This document shows, one piece after another, positions 47,360 to 58,782 of a stretch of DNA of 64,000 nt. Origin of the DNA: Ariolimax columbianus (lineage: Eukaryota > Mollusca > Gastropoda > Stylommatophora > Arionidae); NCBI GenBank assembly GCA_036924085.1, contig JAVGWX010000003.1, positions 116,408,764 through 116,472,763 on the forward strand. Direction: 5' to 3'. The notes below the pieces were generated by a model. That model saw only the letters and a program-made list of their open reading frames with translations, had not been told where the DNA came from and did no database searches. The position numbers and the translations under genes were made by a program. Numbering within the stretch: position 1 is the stretch's first letter; the number at the start of each line of letters is the position of its first letter.

Positions 47360-47999
47360 TTATAATTTACTTAACGTCTTTATACTGGCTTAGAAGACCC
47401 TGCAGAGTCTGTATACAACTCGTTTCATTTACATCACTTTGCTCTAAAAGCTATGCGCATTCAATTTATTCTTAAATGCATTAACTGTCCCTGCCTCCAC
47501 TACCTCCCCTGGCAATGCATTCCAAGCATTCACCACTCTCTGACTAAAAAAATATTTCCTAATCTCTAACCTGGACCTCTCTTTAGTCAACTTGTAGCTA
47601 TGCCCCCTGATTATTGTGGGTGGCTGTATTTTAAACAAAACTTGTTATAGTCTAATTTATCGATTCCTCTGATCATCTTATAAACCTGAATTAAGTCACC
47701 ACGAATCTTCTCTCTTCTAGACACGGTAGGCCGGTTTTTCTAAGTCTTTCCTCATAACTGTAATTCTGGAATTCTTCTATCAGCTGTGTCGCTATGTTTT
47801 GCATTCTTTCAAGCATGTTTGTATCCCCTCTGTGATAAGGACTCCACACATGTACACAATACTCCAATCTAGGTCTAACTTATGCTTTATACAGTTTGAC
47901 TATCACTTCCTTGCTCCTATGTTTAATATTTCTTTTTATCATACCTAACATTGAATTTTCCTTTTTCACTGCTACCTTAACTTGCTCACTCACCTTACC
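47360..47999 (-). pseudogene. CR1-like LINE 3' end, 5'-truncated copy
   Basis: About 640 bp closely matching 566-1210 of the window: C-terminal block FFSQRVVNAWNALPGEVVEA at 47444-47638, then thumb sequence with a few indels, ending in the KVSEQVKVAVKK region at 47999. No target duplication is clear. Confidence 0.92.
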
Positions 48000-48036
48000 T
48001 GTACTGTACTGTTATAGGGCAGTACTTAACACGCAC

Positions 48037-48293
48037 TAGATTTGATGTAATCGTTAGTAATTGATGACACAGAGAAGGTTATGAGATGAGATTTGATGTA
48101 ATCGTTAGTAATTGATGACACAGATAACGTTATGAGATGAGATTTGATGTAATCGTTAGTAATTGATGACACAGATAACGTTATCGGATGAGACTTGATG
48201 TAATCGTTAGTAATTGATGACACAGATTACGTTATGGGATGAGATTTGATGTAATCGTTAGTAATTGACGACACAGATAACGTTATGGGATGA
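48037..48293 (+). repeat. 51 bp tandem repeat, about five units
   Basis: Units contain 'gatgtaatcgttagtaattg' and 'atgacacagataacgttatg' at about 51 bp spacing, directly after the truncated CR1 fragment. A 65-codon minus frame is a by-product. Confidence 0.93.
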
Positions 48294-48494
48294 GATCGGT
48301 GTGGACATCAATTTCTCTAGAATGTTACAGAAATAGTCAATGTTGCAGAGAATTTCGACCGAGGTGTTGCAGTCTTTTATGTGAGTGAATGAAAAAAGAG
48401 CTCCTCTCTCGTTGCTCTGCTTTGTCGTGATAGACAAGTGTGTGTGCTCTCATGACCATTAGAGCTATGCTAGCGATGTCATTTTGTTATTGTT

Positions 48495-48665
48495 GTGAAT
48501 GTCCACAATGAGTAAGTTTACTATTTTGTGCAGGTTAAAAATGGCGTTAAGTGGCAAATAGCAGTAACTTTCCTCACATCCCGAGCGTGCTGATGGAGGT
48601 GGAACAAGGTCCCACAGGCGGTTGTGCTATGTTTATGTTCATCTGCGTATCGCTCACTACTACAG
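48495..48665 (+). repeat. Dispersed repeat, copy 1
   Basis: 'gagtaagtttact', 'ctcacatcccgagcg', 'aggcggttgtgctatg' and 'gctcactactac' occur in this order here and again at 50735-50905. The 170 bp element has no ORF or tRNA-like head; class unknown. Confidence 0.82.
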
Positions 48666-49034
48666 GGATCAACGATGTCACGGATAGTAGTAGTGGTCCC
48701 CAAATTGTACATGTCGAAGTGAGGCACAAATCTGCTGCCTTGTAGGCAAGCTAGGAAACGTCAGGACAAAACAACAGCAAACTTGATTTAAGCCCTTGAT
48801 GAAAAACTCGGATTGACTGGGCCACAGAAGTACCAGTATCATATAAATGTACAAAGCAATGTATCACTTTATGAGAACATCACAAATTAAGAGTCATGAA
48901 AGTGGTGCTTTCACCCAGTGAAGTTCCACCAGGCCGAGAAAATGCCTGATCACCTACCTATGATTGGACTGTGATCACCCTTCTCTATTTGGTTGAGGCA
49001 AGCCACACAAGGAAATTAATAGAGCTATTTACTA

Positions 49035-49265
49035 AGCGTGGCTTAGAGGTAGAACGTTCGTCTTCTAATATCCCAATGATGCCGGCTCGAATCCCTCCGT
49101 CGCCAATTTTGCAAACACGAGTTAACTTGGTGTGATCGCTCCTCCGCGTAAGAAAAGTAATGCAGGCTACCGTGGCAAGAAACTTTCAACTCCCAAATAG
49201 GTTGGTGAATGAAATAATGATGTTGTGTAAAAGACATGCTACTTTTACATTCACCAAACACCGCT
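49035..49265 (+). mobile_element. tRNA-derived SINE
   Basis: The head 49035-49105 is strongly tRNA-like: A box 'gtggcttagaggtagaacg', an anticodon-loop-like 'cttctaa', B box 'ggctcgaatcc' and an end 'cgtcgcca'. The acceptor arms do not pair well and it runs on into SINE body, so I do not call a tRNA gene. The body ('gtgatcgctcctccgcg', 'ggcaagaaactttcaac', '...cttttacat') matches 31920-32110. Confidence 0.75.
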
Positions 49266-49269
49266 AACA

Positions 49270-49834
49270 ACAGGGTGTTCGACTCGTTACCGGTCCATAG
49301 CATTCCCTTTGAACGAATAAACCAATGGACGTATTTCAATAAAATTTGACACGGACATACATTGGTGTGTTAGAAACATAATAGCCCATAGGAAACGTTG
49401 AAAGTGGTCGCTATTTGTGTTAAGGTATTGTTGTATATGCTTTTCCGTGTTACGGAAGGTATTTACGAAAGCATAAGTAGTCACAGACTCAATCTCTCGT
49501 CGAATGTTGTCTTGCTGTTTTTCCTTGAGATTCCTTGGCTTGCTGTGACACACTTTCTCTTTCAGCACGCACGTAAGAATAAATTATGTTGGGTAAGGTC
49601 AGGTGATCTTGGTGACCGAAGTTCTGTAGAAAGGACACGATCTGCAAAGAAAGAAGCAATTTCCGCAACACTGACATTTGAGGTGTTGCATGTAAATACA
49701 TTCTGCTGAAAATAGCCCAGATCGGAGTTCCTCGTCGTTCAATTGGCTCACAGTCAAATTTGTATTGAATTACGTTCATTGGTTTAAAAGTTACAAGCGA
49801 AAATCAGGGACCGGGAGCGAGCGGGTCACCCTGT
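49270..49834 (-). mobile_element. Tc1/mariner-like element with about 85 bp TIRs
   Basis: Both ends begin ACAGGGTG on opposite strands, and the inner parts of the ends also match ('accaatggacgtatttcaat' at 49321 against the reverse complement of 49755-49795). Between them the minus strand encodes scraps of a DDE transposase C-terminus, including TPIWAIFSRM, where related proteins have the D-containing 'FQQDGA.CH', and the end HIQQYLNTNSDHFQRFLW. Frameshifts and loss of the N-terminus make it non-autonomous. Confidence 0.75.
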
Positions 49835-50140
49835 ATAATCATACTGACGTGGAATTAAATTGCAATGCTGGGCATTGACGTCTTTCTATAAAACTTTTTC
49901 ATGAAAATCAATGAATGTAGCGTGTATAAAAGAGACCAATTTCAATAACAATAACAACATTATTTGTCATCGAATACTATCTCTTTAGATTCGACCGTGA
50001 ATTCGAAGACGCAGCAGAAATAATCTGACACCAGACTACTATTCATAACTGAACAAGACCATATTTCACCACCAAGTGGCTGCACTTGAAACAAGCTGTA
50101 AACATACGTCTTGTTAAGAGAATAAGTATATCAAGAAGAA

Positions 50141-50487
50141 GGGATCAAGATCCTGAGCAGCGCATGAGCTGCAGTAGTCAGCGACCCATAGCTGACTGCT
50201 AGTGTCAGGGCCAGCAAACCAGGACTGCCAAGATCCTTCTACACCTCCTGGTGATCCTGGATAACAGGCTGCAGCAGGACAGACTGGATAAGGAGAAGGG
50301 ATCGAAGAGGGAATGGAAACCGGGTACTAAAAAAATGCTTGCAGACGTCGGATGTTTTGAACCGAAAGGTGCAAATATCGCAGTCAAGCTGTAAACTACG
50401 ACACAACGCATTCTGTTCTCTGGACTACATTGTGCTACTTAAGCCTTATCATGGTTTGGTAGCGGGAGATTGAGAACGAAGGAAGCC
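50141..50487 (+). mobile_element. GAA-tailed SINE, nearly full length
   Basis: Begins GGGATCAAGATCCTGAGCAG and ends 'gggagattgagaacgaagga'. Head, core and 3' end all match the reference; the GAA tail is short or mutated. The preceding bases 'atcaagaagaa' may be the tail of an older element. Confidence 0.92.
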
Positions 50488-50625
50488 AAGCCAAGAGGAA
50501 AGCCAGACCCATTTTCAAAAATTTCTTGTTGAAACCAGATGTGTAGGGTCGAACAACGCAGATATCGCAACATCGATGTAAACTGCAACACATCGCCACA
50601 AGGTCTTTTTTAGGACAAACACTTC
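50488..50625 (+). mobile_element. Diverged SINE core fragment
   Basis: 'ttgttgaaaccagatgtgta' then 'gggtcgaacaacgcagatat' and 'gatgtaaactgcaacac' line up with the SINE core in the same orientation as the copy before it. It most resembles the diverged copy at 32440-32540. Confidence 0.65.
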
Positions 50626-50734
50626 AGAAGTAGTAAAAGAAAACTCATCCGCTAATTAAGCATTCCAGAGAAGAGTGCTGATATTGATGTGAAATTCAAT
50701 AGTAAATGAAGTAATGTCGTTGTAACTGTTGTTT

Positions 50735-50905
50735 AATGTCCAAATTGAGTAAGTTTACTCTTTTCTGCGCCCAGAAAAGGACGCTAAGTGCCGGGTTGTA
50801 GTAGCTTTCTCACATCCCGAGCGGTCTGATACAGAAGGGCCATGGACCTCTAGGCGGTTGTGCTATGGTTGGCTTCATCTGCGTGATGCTCACTACTACG
50901 GAATA
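50735..50905 (+). repeat. Dispersed repeat, copy 2
   Basis: Second copy of the 170 bp sequence at 48495-48665, about 75-80 percent similar by eye, same orientation. Confidence 0.82.
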
Positions 50906-50951
50906 ACTCCGAAACACATCTCGTAATCCAAACATTCTTGATAACAGCGTG

Positions 50952-51175
50952 TTTCCGATAGTGTCAGGCGTTTGATGCGAGATTTATTCTATTTTGGCGG
51001 TAAAGATGGCGACAGTGTATGGCGTTTGATGCGAGATGTATTCTATTAAGGCAGTAAAGATGGTACAGTGTCAGGCGTTTGATGCGAGATGTATTCTTTT
51101 ATGGCGGTAAAGATGGCGACAGTGTCAGTCGTTTGATGCAAGATGTATTCTATTATGGCGGTAAAGAAAGATCGT
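50952..51175 (+). repeat. 54 bp tandem repeat, about four units
   Basis: Units contain 'cgtttgatgcgagatgtatt' and 'ggcggtaaagatggcgacag' spaced 54 bp apart, with one 1-2 bp deletion. Confidence 0.93.
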
Positions 51176-51179
51176 GGAA

Positions 51180-51877
51180 CGACATATCTTTTTATATTCA
51201 CGACACACACGCGAGGAGTCGGCTGTGGAGTGGTACGATTTATTTTTTAGGGTAGCACGCTTTCACTCAGCCTCTGCGATAGCATTACTCTTTGCGATTT
51301 TAGTTTCTTTTGTGATACCAATCCGACAGGTGCTACGATATTGAAGCTTTTCAGATACCCTTTTTTGTAGCGTTTTTTCTGCCTTATTCCTTCTCCCCCG
51401 TGTTAGCTTTTGCCTGTTGTGAGCTCAATTTATAACAGCTGCTTGGTGATGCGCTTACCTGGCATGCAAACATGCCACGTCCATTTGATCTGACTTATTT
51501 GCACACGTGTTTGGGTGCTCAACATGCTATGCTTGCTTATAGATTCAGAGTTAGGCACTTTGTCCTGCTACCTGAACCTGTGCAACGTATGCAGCCAGCT
51601 AAATAGCTCTGTGGCATGTCTGCAAAACACTGTCCATGTTTCACATTTATGCTGCAGAGTGGATACCACTACAGCACCATTCACATTTACTTGATCAAGC
51701 ATAAATATAAGGAGGTAACGTTACAGTTAAGGAAACAAACATCATATTTACAACCACTAGATTCCATCAAACAAAGAGCTGTCATTTTATAGTTTAGAAA
51801 TAATGAGTTCAACCTGCATTTTAGGTAAGATCCAACAGCTGTTTCGAAATATGGGGATATTCAGACGTTGACATTAG
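51180..51877. other. Non-coding stretch
   Basis: Nothing recognised. It may contain intron sequence if 51878-52543 is an exon. Confidence 0.35.
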
Positions 51878-52543
51878 ATAAAATATAGTGAAAAACTAAA
51901 ATTAAATCCAAATTTCCAACTAGTAGATGGGCCAGGTGAAAAACTCACTTTATGCTTACAAAGATGGTACGCGACCAGCAATCCTGATCAAGGTTTATCT
52001 ACAGAGGACGTTCAACATGCAATTGATAGAAAAGAACTTGATAAACTAGCAGACAACATGTCAATACATCGGGCACTAATATGGAGTATGTTCCCTCCAT
52101 ATAGAAACCATTGCTCTGCTGGAACACAAACCGAGTATGTTCACTCCACGAACAAACTACCCTGCTGGAACACAAGCGACGTATGTTCCTTCCTCACAGA
52201 ATTCATTGCCCTGCTGGAACACAAACGGATTTTGTTCCCTCCACACAGAAACCATTGCCCTGCTGGAACACAGACGAAGTATGTTCCCTCCACACAGAAA
52301 CCATTGCCCTGCTGGAACACAAACCGAGTATGTTCCCTCCACGAAAAGCTTCCCTGCTGGAACACAAATGGAGTATGTTCCCTCCACACAGAAACCATTG
52401 CCCTGGTGGAACACAAACGAAATATTTTGTTTGTACCGTCAAATGAGAAAATCGGATCTAAAAGAAACAAGTCGTCAATTGGAAGCACGGTTATTGTACC
52501 TTCAGAAATTCGTGACTTTTTAGTTGATACATTATCTTTATAA
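51878..52543 (+). CDS. Unrecognised ORF, possible death-like fold plus minisatellite
   Basis: The frame is open for 221 codons from the stop at 51875 to the stop at 52541-52543. The first 60 residues are not repetitive and look protein-like: EKLTLCLQRWYATSNPDQGL then STEDVQHAIDRKELDKLADN. That pattern (a Trp-containing helix, a turn, then two short amphipathic helices) resembles the second half of a death-domain-type fold, but this is a weak resemblance. A 49 bp minisatellite follows, read in rotating frames, then about 35 non-repeat residues ending SEIRDFLVDTLSL. I cannot find a start or splice sites with confidence. It could be an exon of a host gene, a pseudogene, or chance. Confidence 0.3.
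   Translation: MKYSEKLKLNPNFQLVDGPGEKLTLCLQRWYATSNPDQGLSTEDVQHAIDRKELDKLADNMSIHRALIWSMFPPYRNHCSAGTQTEYVHSTNKLPCWNTSDVCSFLTEFIALLEHKRILFPPHRNHCPAGTQTKYVPSTQKPLPCWNTNRVCSLHEKLPCWNTNGVCSLHTETIALVEHKRNILFVPSNEKIGSKRNKSSIGSTVIVPSEIRDFLVDTLSL
52085..52430 (+). repeat. 49 bp minisatellite, about seven units
   Basis: Units built on 'ccattgccctgctggaacac' plus 'aaac.gagtatgttccctcc'. One unit has lost about 15 bp (near 52345). Because 49 is one more than a multiple of three, each unit is read in a new frame, so three plus frames and three minus frames are open across it. Confidence 0.93.
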
Positions 52544-53247
52544 TTCATAAACCTTTCAGCTTAAATGTTTGTATTTTTATTATTTTCATCTCAACGTTAA
52601 TGTGTTACGCAGAAATATTATGTACACTGCGCGGACAGATTTATCAAAACATACGTTGTTATGTTATTATCACGAGATCCATAGCTATAGTTTCTACACA
52701 CAACGTATTTTAATGTAATTTCGTTAATTGATAGTACATTAAGATCGGCTGGCGCATCTTCATATATCGTAGTGTTATGAGTATATTATTTTTCCGTATC
52801 AAGTTGCATTAATGTTTGTAATAATTATATTTCCAGTAAGAGCTGTGTTTTGAAAGACAATTATTTTAACTGTTTGCATTTTTGATTTAGTGTTTCTTTT
52901 TAATTAAATGGTATATTCCAAGCTTCACTATAAGTTCAAGCATGCCTTAATTAATGTAATTGTTGACTTAAATATACATATACGTAGAATGTAGTTAGTT
53001 ATCTTATCCAAAATCGGATTACTAAAATAGATTGATAACTGTTACCAGTTGAATGAATCACAAACCACCTTCCTGCAAAAACCAAGTTCCTCTTTCATTA
53101 AACTGTCCTCACATTTAATCCATAATTAATTGTCAATGTCTGAGAGGGCAGCATATGCAATTTTCCTTACTTGTGCTAGATTGAAGACTTGTCACTTGCC
53201 ACCTGTCCTTTGCACAAACCGATTCTACAGGATTTAAGTGTAAATGG
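52544..53247. other. AT-rich non-coding stretch
   Basis: No feature recognised. Confidence 0.4.
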
Positions 53248-53371
53248 TAGGAAGGCAATCTTAAACACTCGTGACCATGCTTCTAGATCACTTTGTCAAT
53301 GTGAAACGTTAGGAAGGCAATCTTAAACACCCGTGACCATGCTTCTATATCACTTTGTCAATGTGAAACGT
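53248..53371 (+). repeat. 62 bp tandem duplication
   Basis: Two copies of a sequence containing 'aggaaggcaatcttaaacac' and 'cactttgtcaatgtgaaacg' differ at only two or three sites, indicating a recent duplication. Confidence 0.95.
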
Positions 53372-55325
53372 CTTTGCACTGCGTGTGTTCTTGACACGTG
53401 ACAACAAATAAGGTTTGATTAGCATTTCCATAAACGGAATGTGCTCTTTTGTTAGCCAAGGTTTGATCTCATCCTTAGTGCTTGCCGATATTGGAACCTT
53501 GTCTTCCAATGGTAGAAAGCATTATCGATTACCAGATAAAAGGATCAATCTAATGACGAGAATACAGTTTTCTCAATGAACTCTATATATATAGTCACGA
53601 AATATGTTGCCGTTCTTCTCTGAATGTTATTTCTGATTCTCTGTAGATTTTGAAACAAGCATAAGTTCACAATCCTTCATCAGTCCACTATGTTCTCCAC
53701 CTGCATGGGCTATTATCAGTTACTGTCCATTACTACTTGTAACAACTTTTTTATATTTCCATCTGCATATTGCCATGCATCTGCATTAGTTTAGTGTGCT
53801 TTTATCCATGTTTCATCTTTGTACACAATTTGGTAATTTTGTTTACGCATTTCTCTAGTTTTCCGTAAATATATTCTTCTAAAAGTTACTAAAAGAGACT
53901 TTTCGCAAATGATATTTGGAATACCTTTATGCTCGCTAAAGCCAGCACCCATTACAGTTTTCTATAATGTAGTTTTAGAGATATTAATGTCGTTGAACCT
54001 TCTCAGCGCAATTTTAGATTTTCTGTAGCGTCAATGCGTCTTTAGAATCCAATATTCTCTAAATTTCTCATTTAGTAATTTCCTTGTGAAAGCTATCAAC
54101 TTCTCCCCCCCCCCCCCTGGTGTTTGTAGAAAGGCTGTCCTGGTCTAGTGTCCAGTGTGAGAGTGACCTATGGTTGATACCAAGGGCATAAATTGTTCTT
54201 ATCTCTTTGTTTAAAATACGATGATGCAGACTCGTACGTTCAACTTCACACGAGAAATGTTTATGCAATTTTATTGCTGCTATATAGGGAAACAAATTTA
54301 CTTTTCAATGCTATTCAAATTACATCAGCACAGTATAGCTCTGTTACAGCTTTATAAATTAACATAAACTATGATAGCCACATACTTTCCATAATGTGTG
54401 GTGCAACTCGACACTTGCAGTACAATATTAGAGCGTTTACAATTAACCGTAAAAACATGTGCAATGTGTGGTTCCATGAATGACCTTTCCCACACGTCGA
54501 CATGAGCTACTACTGTAGAACTGTTAAAATGCTATCCGGCAAAGACATACATTTTTAAAAGTGAGGGTTGGTATACTGTAGTCTCTAACACTTCATCCCT
54601 TACCAGCGGTTAAATCTGCTGAAAGACTTCATTTACCTTTTACCCCAACTAAGCTTAAATGCATCATGTCTTAATCTGATTGAAAGACTTGGTACAACCT
54701 CAATCATACAGAAACTAAAAATATATTTGTTCATCAATCTATAACTCATAATTGAAGATATATTATTTTCAAGATCAGTACGTTTTTCTGAACACACTAT
54801 AAAGCAATAAGTGCAGATGGATGTTTGGGGATGATAACTGAAACCTTACATTAATAGTTGCATGCTGTTGTAGTGAAATTATCGAGAATCAATGATGTAG
54901 CAAATCTTATGTTAAGAGTGAGTTCTCGAACAGCTTTATATACAAGATTATGCAACAATGAAATCGTTACAAGTGTTTTACTAAATTTTGTTATCACTTA
55001 TTTAACAAGGTTGTTTAGATGTCACGTGAGAAAGAGAAGGAAATAAGCTTGATATAGTTGTAATCATCAATTATTTCACAACCGTACTCTGGCATCCACG
55101 CAACAAACATGCTAGAGATCTAAGCTACATCTCTAACAATAAACGCGAATAACAAATTATGAACATCTAATTAGTATTTACAATTGTCAAATGAGTATTC
55201 ACAAGCAATTAAGATATTTAATTGGAATTGTGAATTCACTTATTGTAAAAATTATGACATACAATAATAATTTGTTGACAAAATGTTGCTAGGATACATA
55301 TGTACATACACATTTGTGATTAATG
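53372..55325. other. AT-rich non-coding region
   Basis: A C-tract lies at 54107-54118. No gene recognised. Confidence 0.4.
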
Positions 55326-55337
55326 TATGTTGATGTT

Positions 55338-55410
55338 TTTTATATATATATATATATATATATGAATGTATGTATATATAAAAATATGTAAATATATATA
55401 TATATATATT
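55338..55410 (+). repeat. (TA)n microsatellite
   Basis: TA repeats with GTATG interruptions. Confidence 0.92.
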
Positions 55411-55529
55411 GTTTAGTGCTAATGATCTCTCTTCAAGCTGACTCCTTTATATTCTTACTTCTAAGAAGTAGACAGTAATGATTCATTCTATCTGCAATCG
55501 TTCTTTAATACCAGTCTAATTATTGTTTC

Positions 55530-55705
55530 ATTCTTCTTGTTCTTCTGTGTTCGTTCTCAATTTCCGCCTACCAAGCCCTGAACAGGGCATTACAAGTAGC
55601 TGATGTAGTCCAGAGAACGGAATGCGTTGTGTCGCTAGTTTACATCTTGGCTCCAATATGTGCCCCCCTCGGTCCGACACATCAGTCTTCGACCAATATG
55701 TTTCA
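55530..55705 (-). mobile_element. GAA-tailed SINE, 3' half
   Basis: Plus-strand 'ttctgtgttcgttctcaatt', 'ccagagaacggaatgcgttg' and 'ggtccgacacatcagtcttc' match the 3' half of the SINE on the minus strand. The head is missing (5' truncation). Confidence 0.87.
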
Positions 55706-56555
55706 ATATTGGTGCAAGCTTTATCATACTTTGCTGTTTACTGTTCTTTTATTCTTCTGTCTCCGATATACTTTCATTTCCCATTTTTCTAGTGATGTTG
55801 AGGATTCGACTTCCAATGACGTCAAACATTTGATTTGTGAGTGAGAAAGTCAGCCATTTACATCAAGTAGTGACACCTGGGAATTTTATTTCCTGTTTTA
55901 TCTAGAGAATATTATGAGTCCATGCCCCTGGCTCCCTTGTGTGCAAAGAGATTGTGAACGTAACTTTTCAGTCCACCTTCCAACGTTTCCATACACCTAG
56001 TGTCATTGCGGCTGTCACCATTACTAATCACATTAATCCTTGATCCTTCATGTCAATTAATGTCTCTACTGTGGCTCTTCCTGCTTCAACGTTCTCTCTG
56101 TCTCAGTACAACATGGCACGTCTGTGTCCAGCGACTAAGGTCAATATCCTTCTACTCTGTCTACATCGAATTTCCAGTTAATCTTGTAATTTAACGTCTT
56201 TGCCTCCAGTATGCGTTAAATTTGTATGGTGTTTCGGTTTAAGGTCCTTAATTTGTTTACGCAATATTACAGGCGCCTGTGTGTTGCTGGGGTCTGAATG
56301 GGGATTAAAGAAGTGTCAATCTGTAACCTACAAGACTTCTCAAGATTCGACTAAGGAGGGTTCAGCATGGGTTAAAGAGCCCTATCCTACAGATACTATA
56401 CGCCATGAGAAACACACGAGAATACATCAACACCTCAACGAGAAGGGAACTGACTAAGTAAGTCAGTCAGGTTACTGAACGTTCACAATTTTGGTACGTA
56501 GTGTTAAAGTACATGTATATTTGAACCCATTTCAGGTCAGTCTAGGTACCATCTC
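55706..56555. other. Unclassified stretch
   Basis: Frames at 56000-56194 and 56200-56457 have no recognised motif. Confidence 0.35.
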
Positions 56556-56559
56556 AACA

Positions 56560-57392
56560 TCATCTGTCTCTGTGCTTGATGTTGTAATCTTCTAGGCAAT
56601 CCCATGTCCATATGTCGGTGTTGTGCATTAACATATAGCGTGATTCACCTCGTGATTTACCTTCCAGTATTGTTTTCAGTAGGATGTAATGTCTTATTAT
56701 GTCCCTACATTATATTAACTGTCGGACTCTGATTTCGTTCATCAATTTGCTTTGCACTCCTAATTTTTCATAGACTTTGATTAGGTTTTTTTTTTTAGAA
56801 GATACACTTTATTCTTCTGTTTATTGACATTTGAATAACATCGATGCTTTTCTCTAATCGTTTGTTCTTTGTTCAAGTTTCTACATGCTACAGTACAAGC
56901 CAGTGTACATAACGCCAGATCAACATTCAATTTTAATTTGTGAGTGATTTGCTTGGATGTCAATCAATATTTGACATGCTGGGGAAAACTGATTTGGCCA
57001 TCTTTAATCTCTTCCTGTCTTCCATTTCGCATTTCTCACTTATTATATTTTCAGTAAAGGAGAAGCTCTTGAACTGTTCCAATAGTTGACCCTTCAACTT
57101 CTATTAATAGAGTATAAATCGAGTCTGTTTTGCGAATTATCACATTTTTTGTTTCCTCAAGGTAAATGTCCGATCCATACAACTAACATTTGTTCAATTC
57201 TTGAAACACTAATTCCTGTAGTTCTTTTCGCTTTCAGCCAGCAGAACTGTGCCATCCACATATCTGAAATTATTTACTGATTTTCCATCGATGATGAGTT
57301 CTGGCATTTTCTTTATCAACTGAAAAATATATTCAGTGTAAATGTTAAGCAGACAATCCGGCAGTACACATTCTTGTAACACTCTTTGTTCA
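56560..57392 (-). pseudogene. RTE/Jockey-like LINE RT remnant
   Basis: The minus strand gives VLQECVLPDCLLNIYTEYI (decayed motif B), FRYVDGTVLLAESEKN (catalytic YADD mutated to YVDG), then decayed thumb sequence and, near 56610-56690, KTILEGKSRGES, the conserved 'GHI.RH..L..TILEGKI.GKR.RGR' block. The element is cut at 57393 by a mariner-type insertion. Confidence 0.8.
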
Positions 57393-57394
57393 TA

Positions 57395-57994
57395 CAAGGC
57401 GTGTTAAAATTAAACCGGACAAAACTGCAACAAGTGAACATACGTACGATGCGCATAATGACGTCACTTCAGGTGTAAACAGCACAAACCAACCGTCAAG
57501 TGTGAACATTTAATTATCCTCTGACTCATAGTTTCCTCAGCAGGCCGTTGAAAACATGGCGGGTGTGATACGGATCCGTCCAGAGTTGATCAGCAAGCGG
57601 TGATTCGGTTTCTAACAACTGAAGGATGTTGACCAGTTGACATTCATCGCAGAATGCAGGCAGTGTATGGTGACACATGTGTGTTGAAGACAACAGTGAA
57701 GAAATGGACAACAATGTTTAAAGAAAAACGTGAGTTAACGAAAGATCTTCCAAGACCATGTCAGGTGCATATAGTTGCGTTAACTCCCGTCCTTCTTTGT
57801 CACTCTGGACAGATTCCGTATCACACCCGCCATGTTTTCAACGGTCTGGTGAGGAAACTATAAGTCGTAGAATAATTCAATTTTCAAATTTGACGTTCGG
57901 TATGTGCTGTTTACACCTGAAGTTACGTCATCATGCGCATCGTACGTATGTTCACTTGCTGCAGTTTGGTCCGGTTTCATTTGAACACACCTCG
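57395..57994 (+). mobile_element. Mariner-derived 600 bp foldback element
   Basis: Flanked by TA at 57393-57394 and 57995-57996, the target duplication of Tc1/mariner elements. Left end 'caaggcgtgttaaaattaaa' pairs with the right end (reverse complement 'cgaggtgtgttcaaatgaaa'). The inverted repeat extends about 200 bp on each side and includes 'gaaaacatggcgggtgtgat' on both arms. The loop (about 57585-57790) still encodes a transposase N-terminal HTH: VIRFLTTEGC, then DIHRRMQAVYGDTCVLKTTV and KKWTTMFKEKRELTKD. No DDE domain. Confidence 0.92.
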
Positions 57995-58780
57995 TACTTA
58001 CATGACAAGTGAAGCTTGCTAGATCTTACAGTGTGGCTTTTTTTTTTTTTAGATTTGAAAAACATATTTTAGAAATTCATTTTCCATTGTAACGAATACG
58101 TGAATGTAAATATAAAATGCAACGTCTGACACAACACAGATTTCAACAACAAATACACCTGACAAAAAAAACAACCTAGATGAAGAACAAGCAAGGTAAC
58201 AATTATATTATGTGTTTATGAAAGTGGAAAAGTGGTGATTTTCAGACGTCACACATGCTACATCAGACAAAATCTAAGAGCTACATAGATACATCAATGT
58301 GATAATGGTGGAATAACTGTTGAAAAAGTAATCGAAATATGATGAACAGAAAAAGAAGCTTTCAGAAAAAATACTGCCAAACTTGAACATGTTCTATGGA
58401 TGAACCAATAACATCAAACTAACCCATGTTACTTCTATATACTAAGGCTGACGCCTGGAAGGATACAAGGAAACTAAACTCGTCATCTTAATTTGATTAA
58501 AACTGTCCAGTTACTAGAACCAGTGTTTGCCAGAGCTTTTCATTTCGATAACATCAAACTGTGACGGGCCAACAGAATAAACAGTATTCACAATTCGCAT
58601 TAAAAATTAAGAAAGGATGGTCATCTTCAAATCTTTATGTCCATACTGGTAATTAAACAAATTCCTAGGTTATTATTTTCTTGTTAACGAAATCGTTTAC
58701 GGTTTTGTATCATTGCTTCCTACAAATCTTATATCTTATCTGGCGGTATTTTTATCGTGTTATTGGCAGCGTTTTTCAAT
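57995..58780. other. AT-rich non-coding stretch
   Basis: A T-tract lies at 58039-58050. No gene recognised. Confidence 0.4.
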
Positions 58781-58782
58781 AT

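Noticed and set aside
49035..49105. A tRNA gene
   Set aside because: A and B boxes and an anticodon-like loop exist, but the acceptor stem pairs poorly and a SINE body follows, shared with 31.9 kb.
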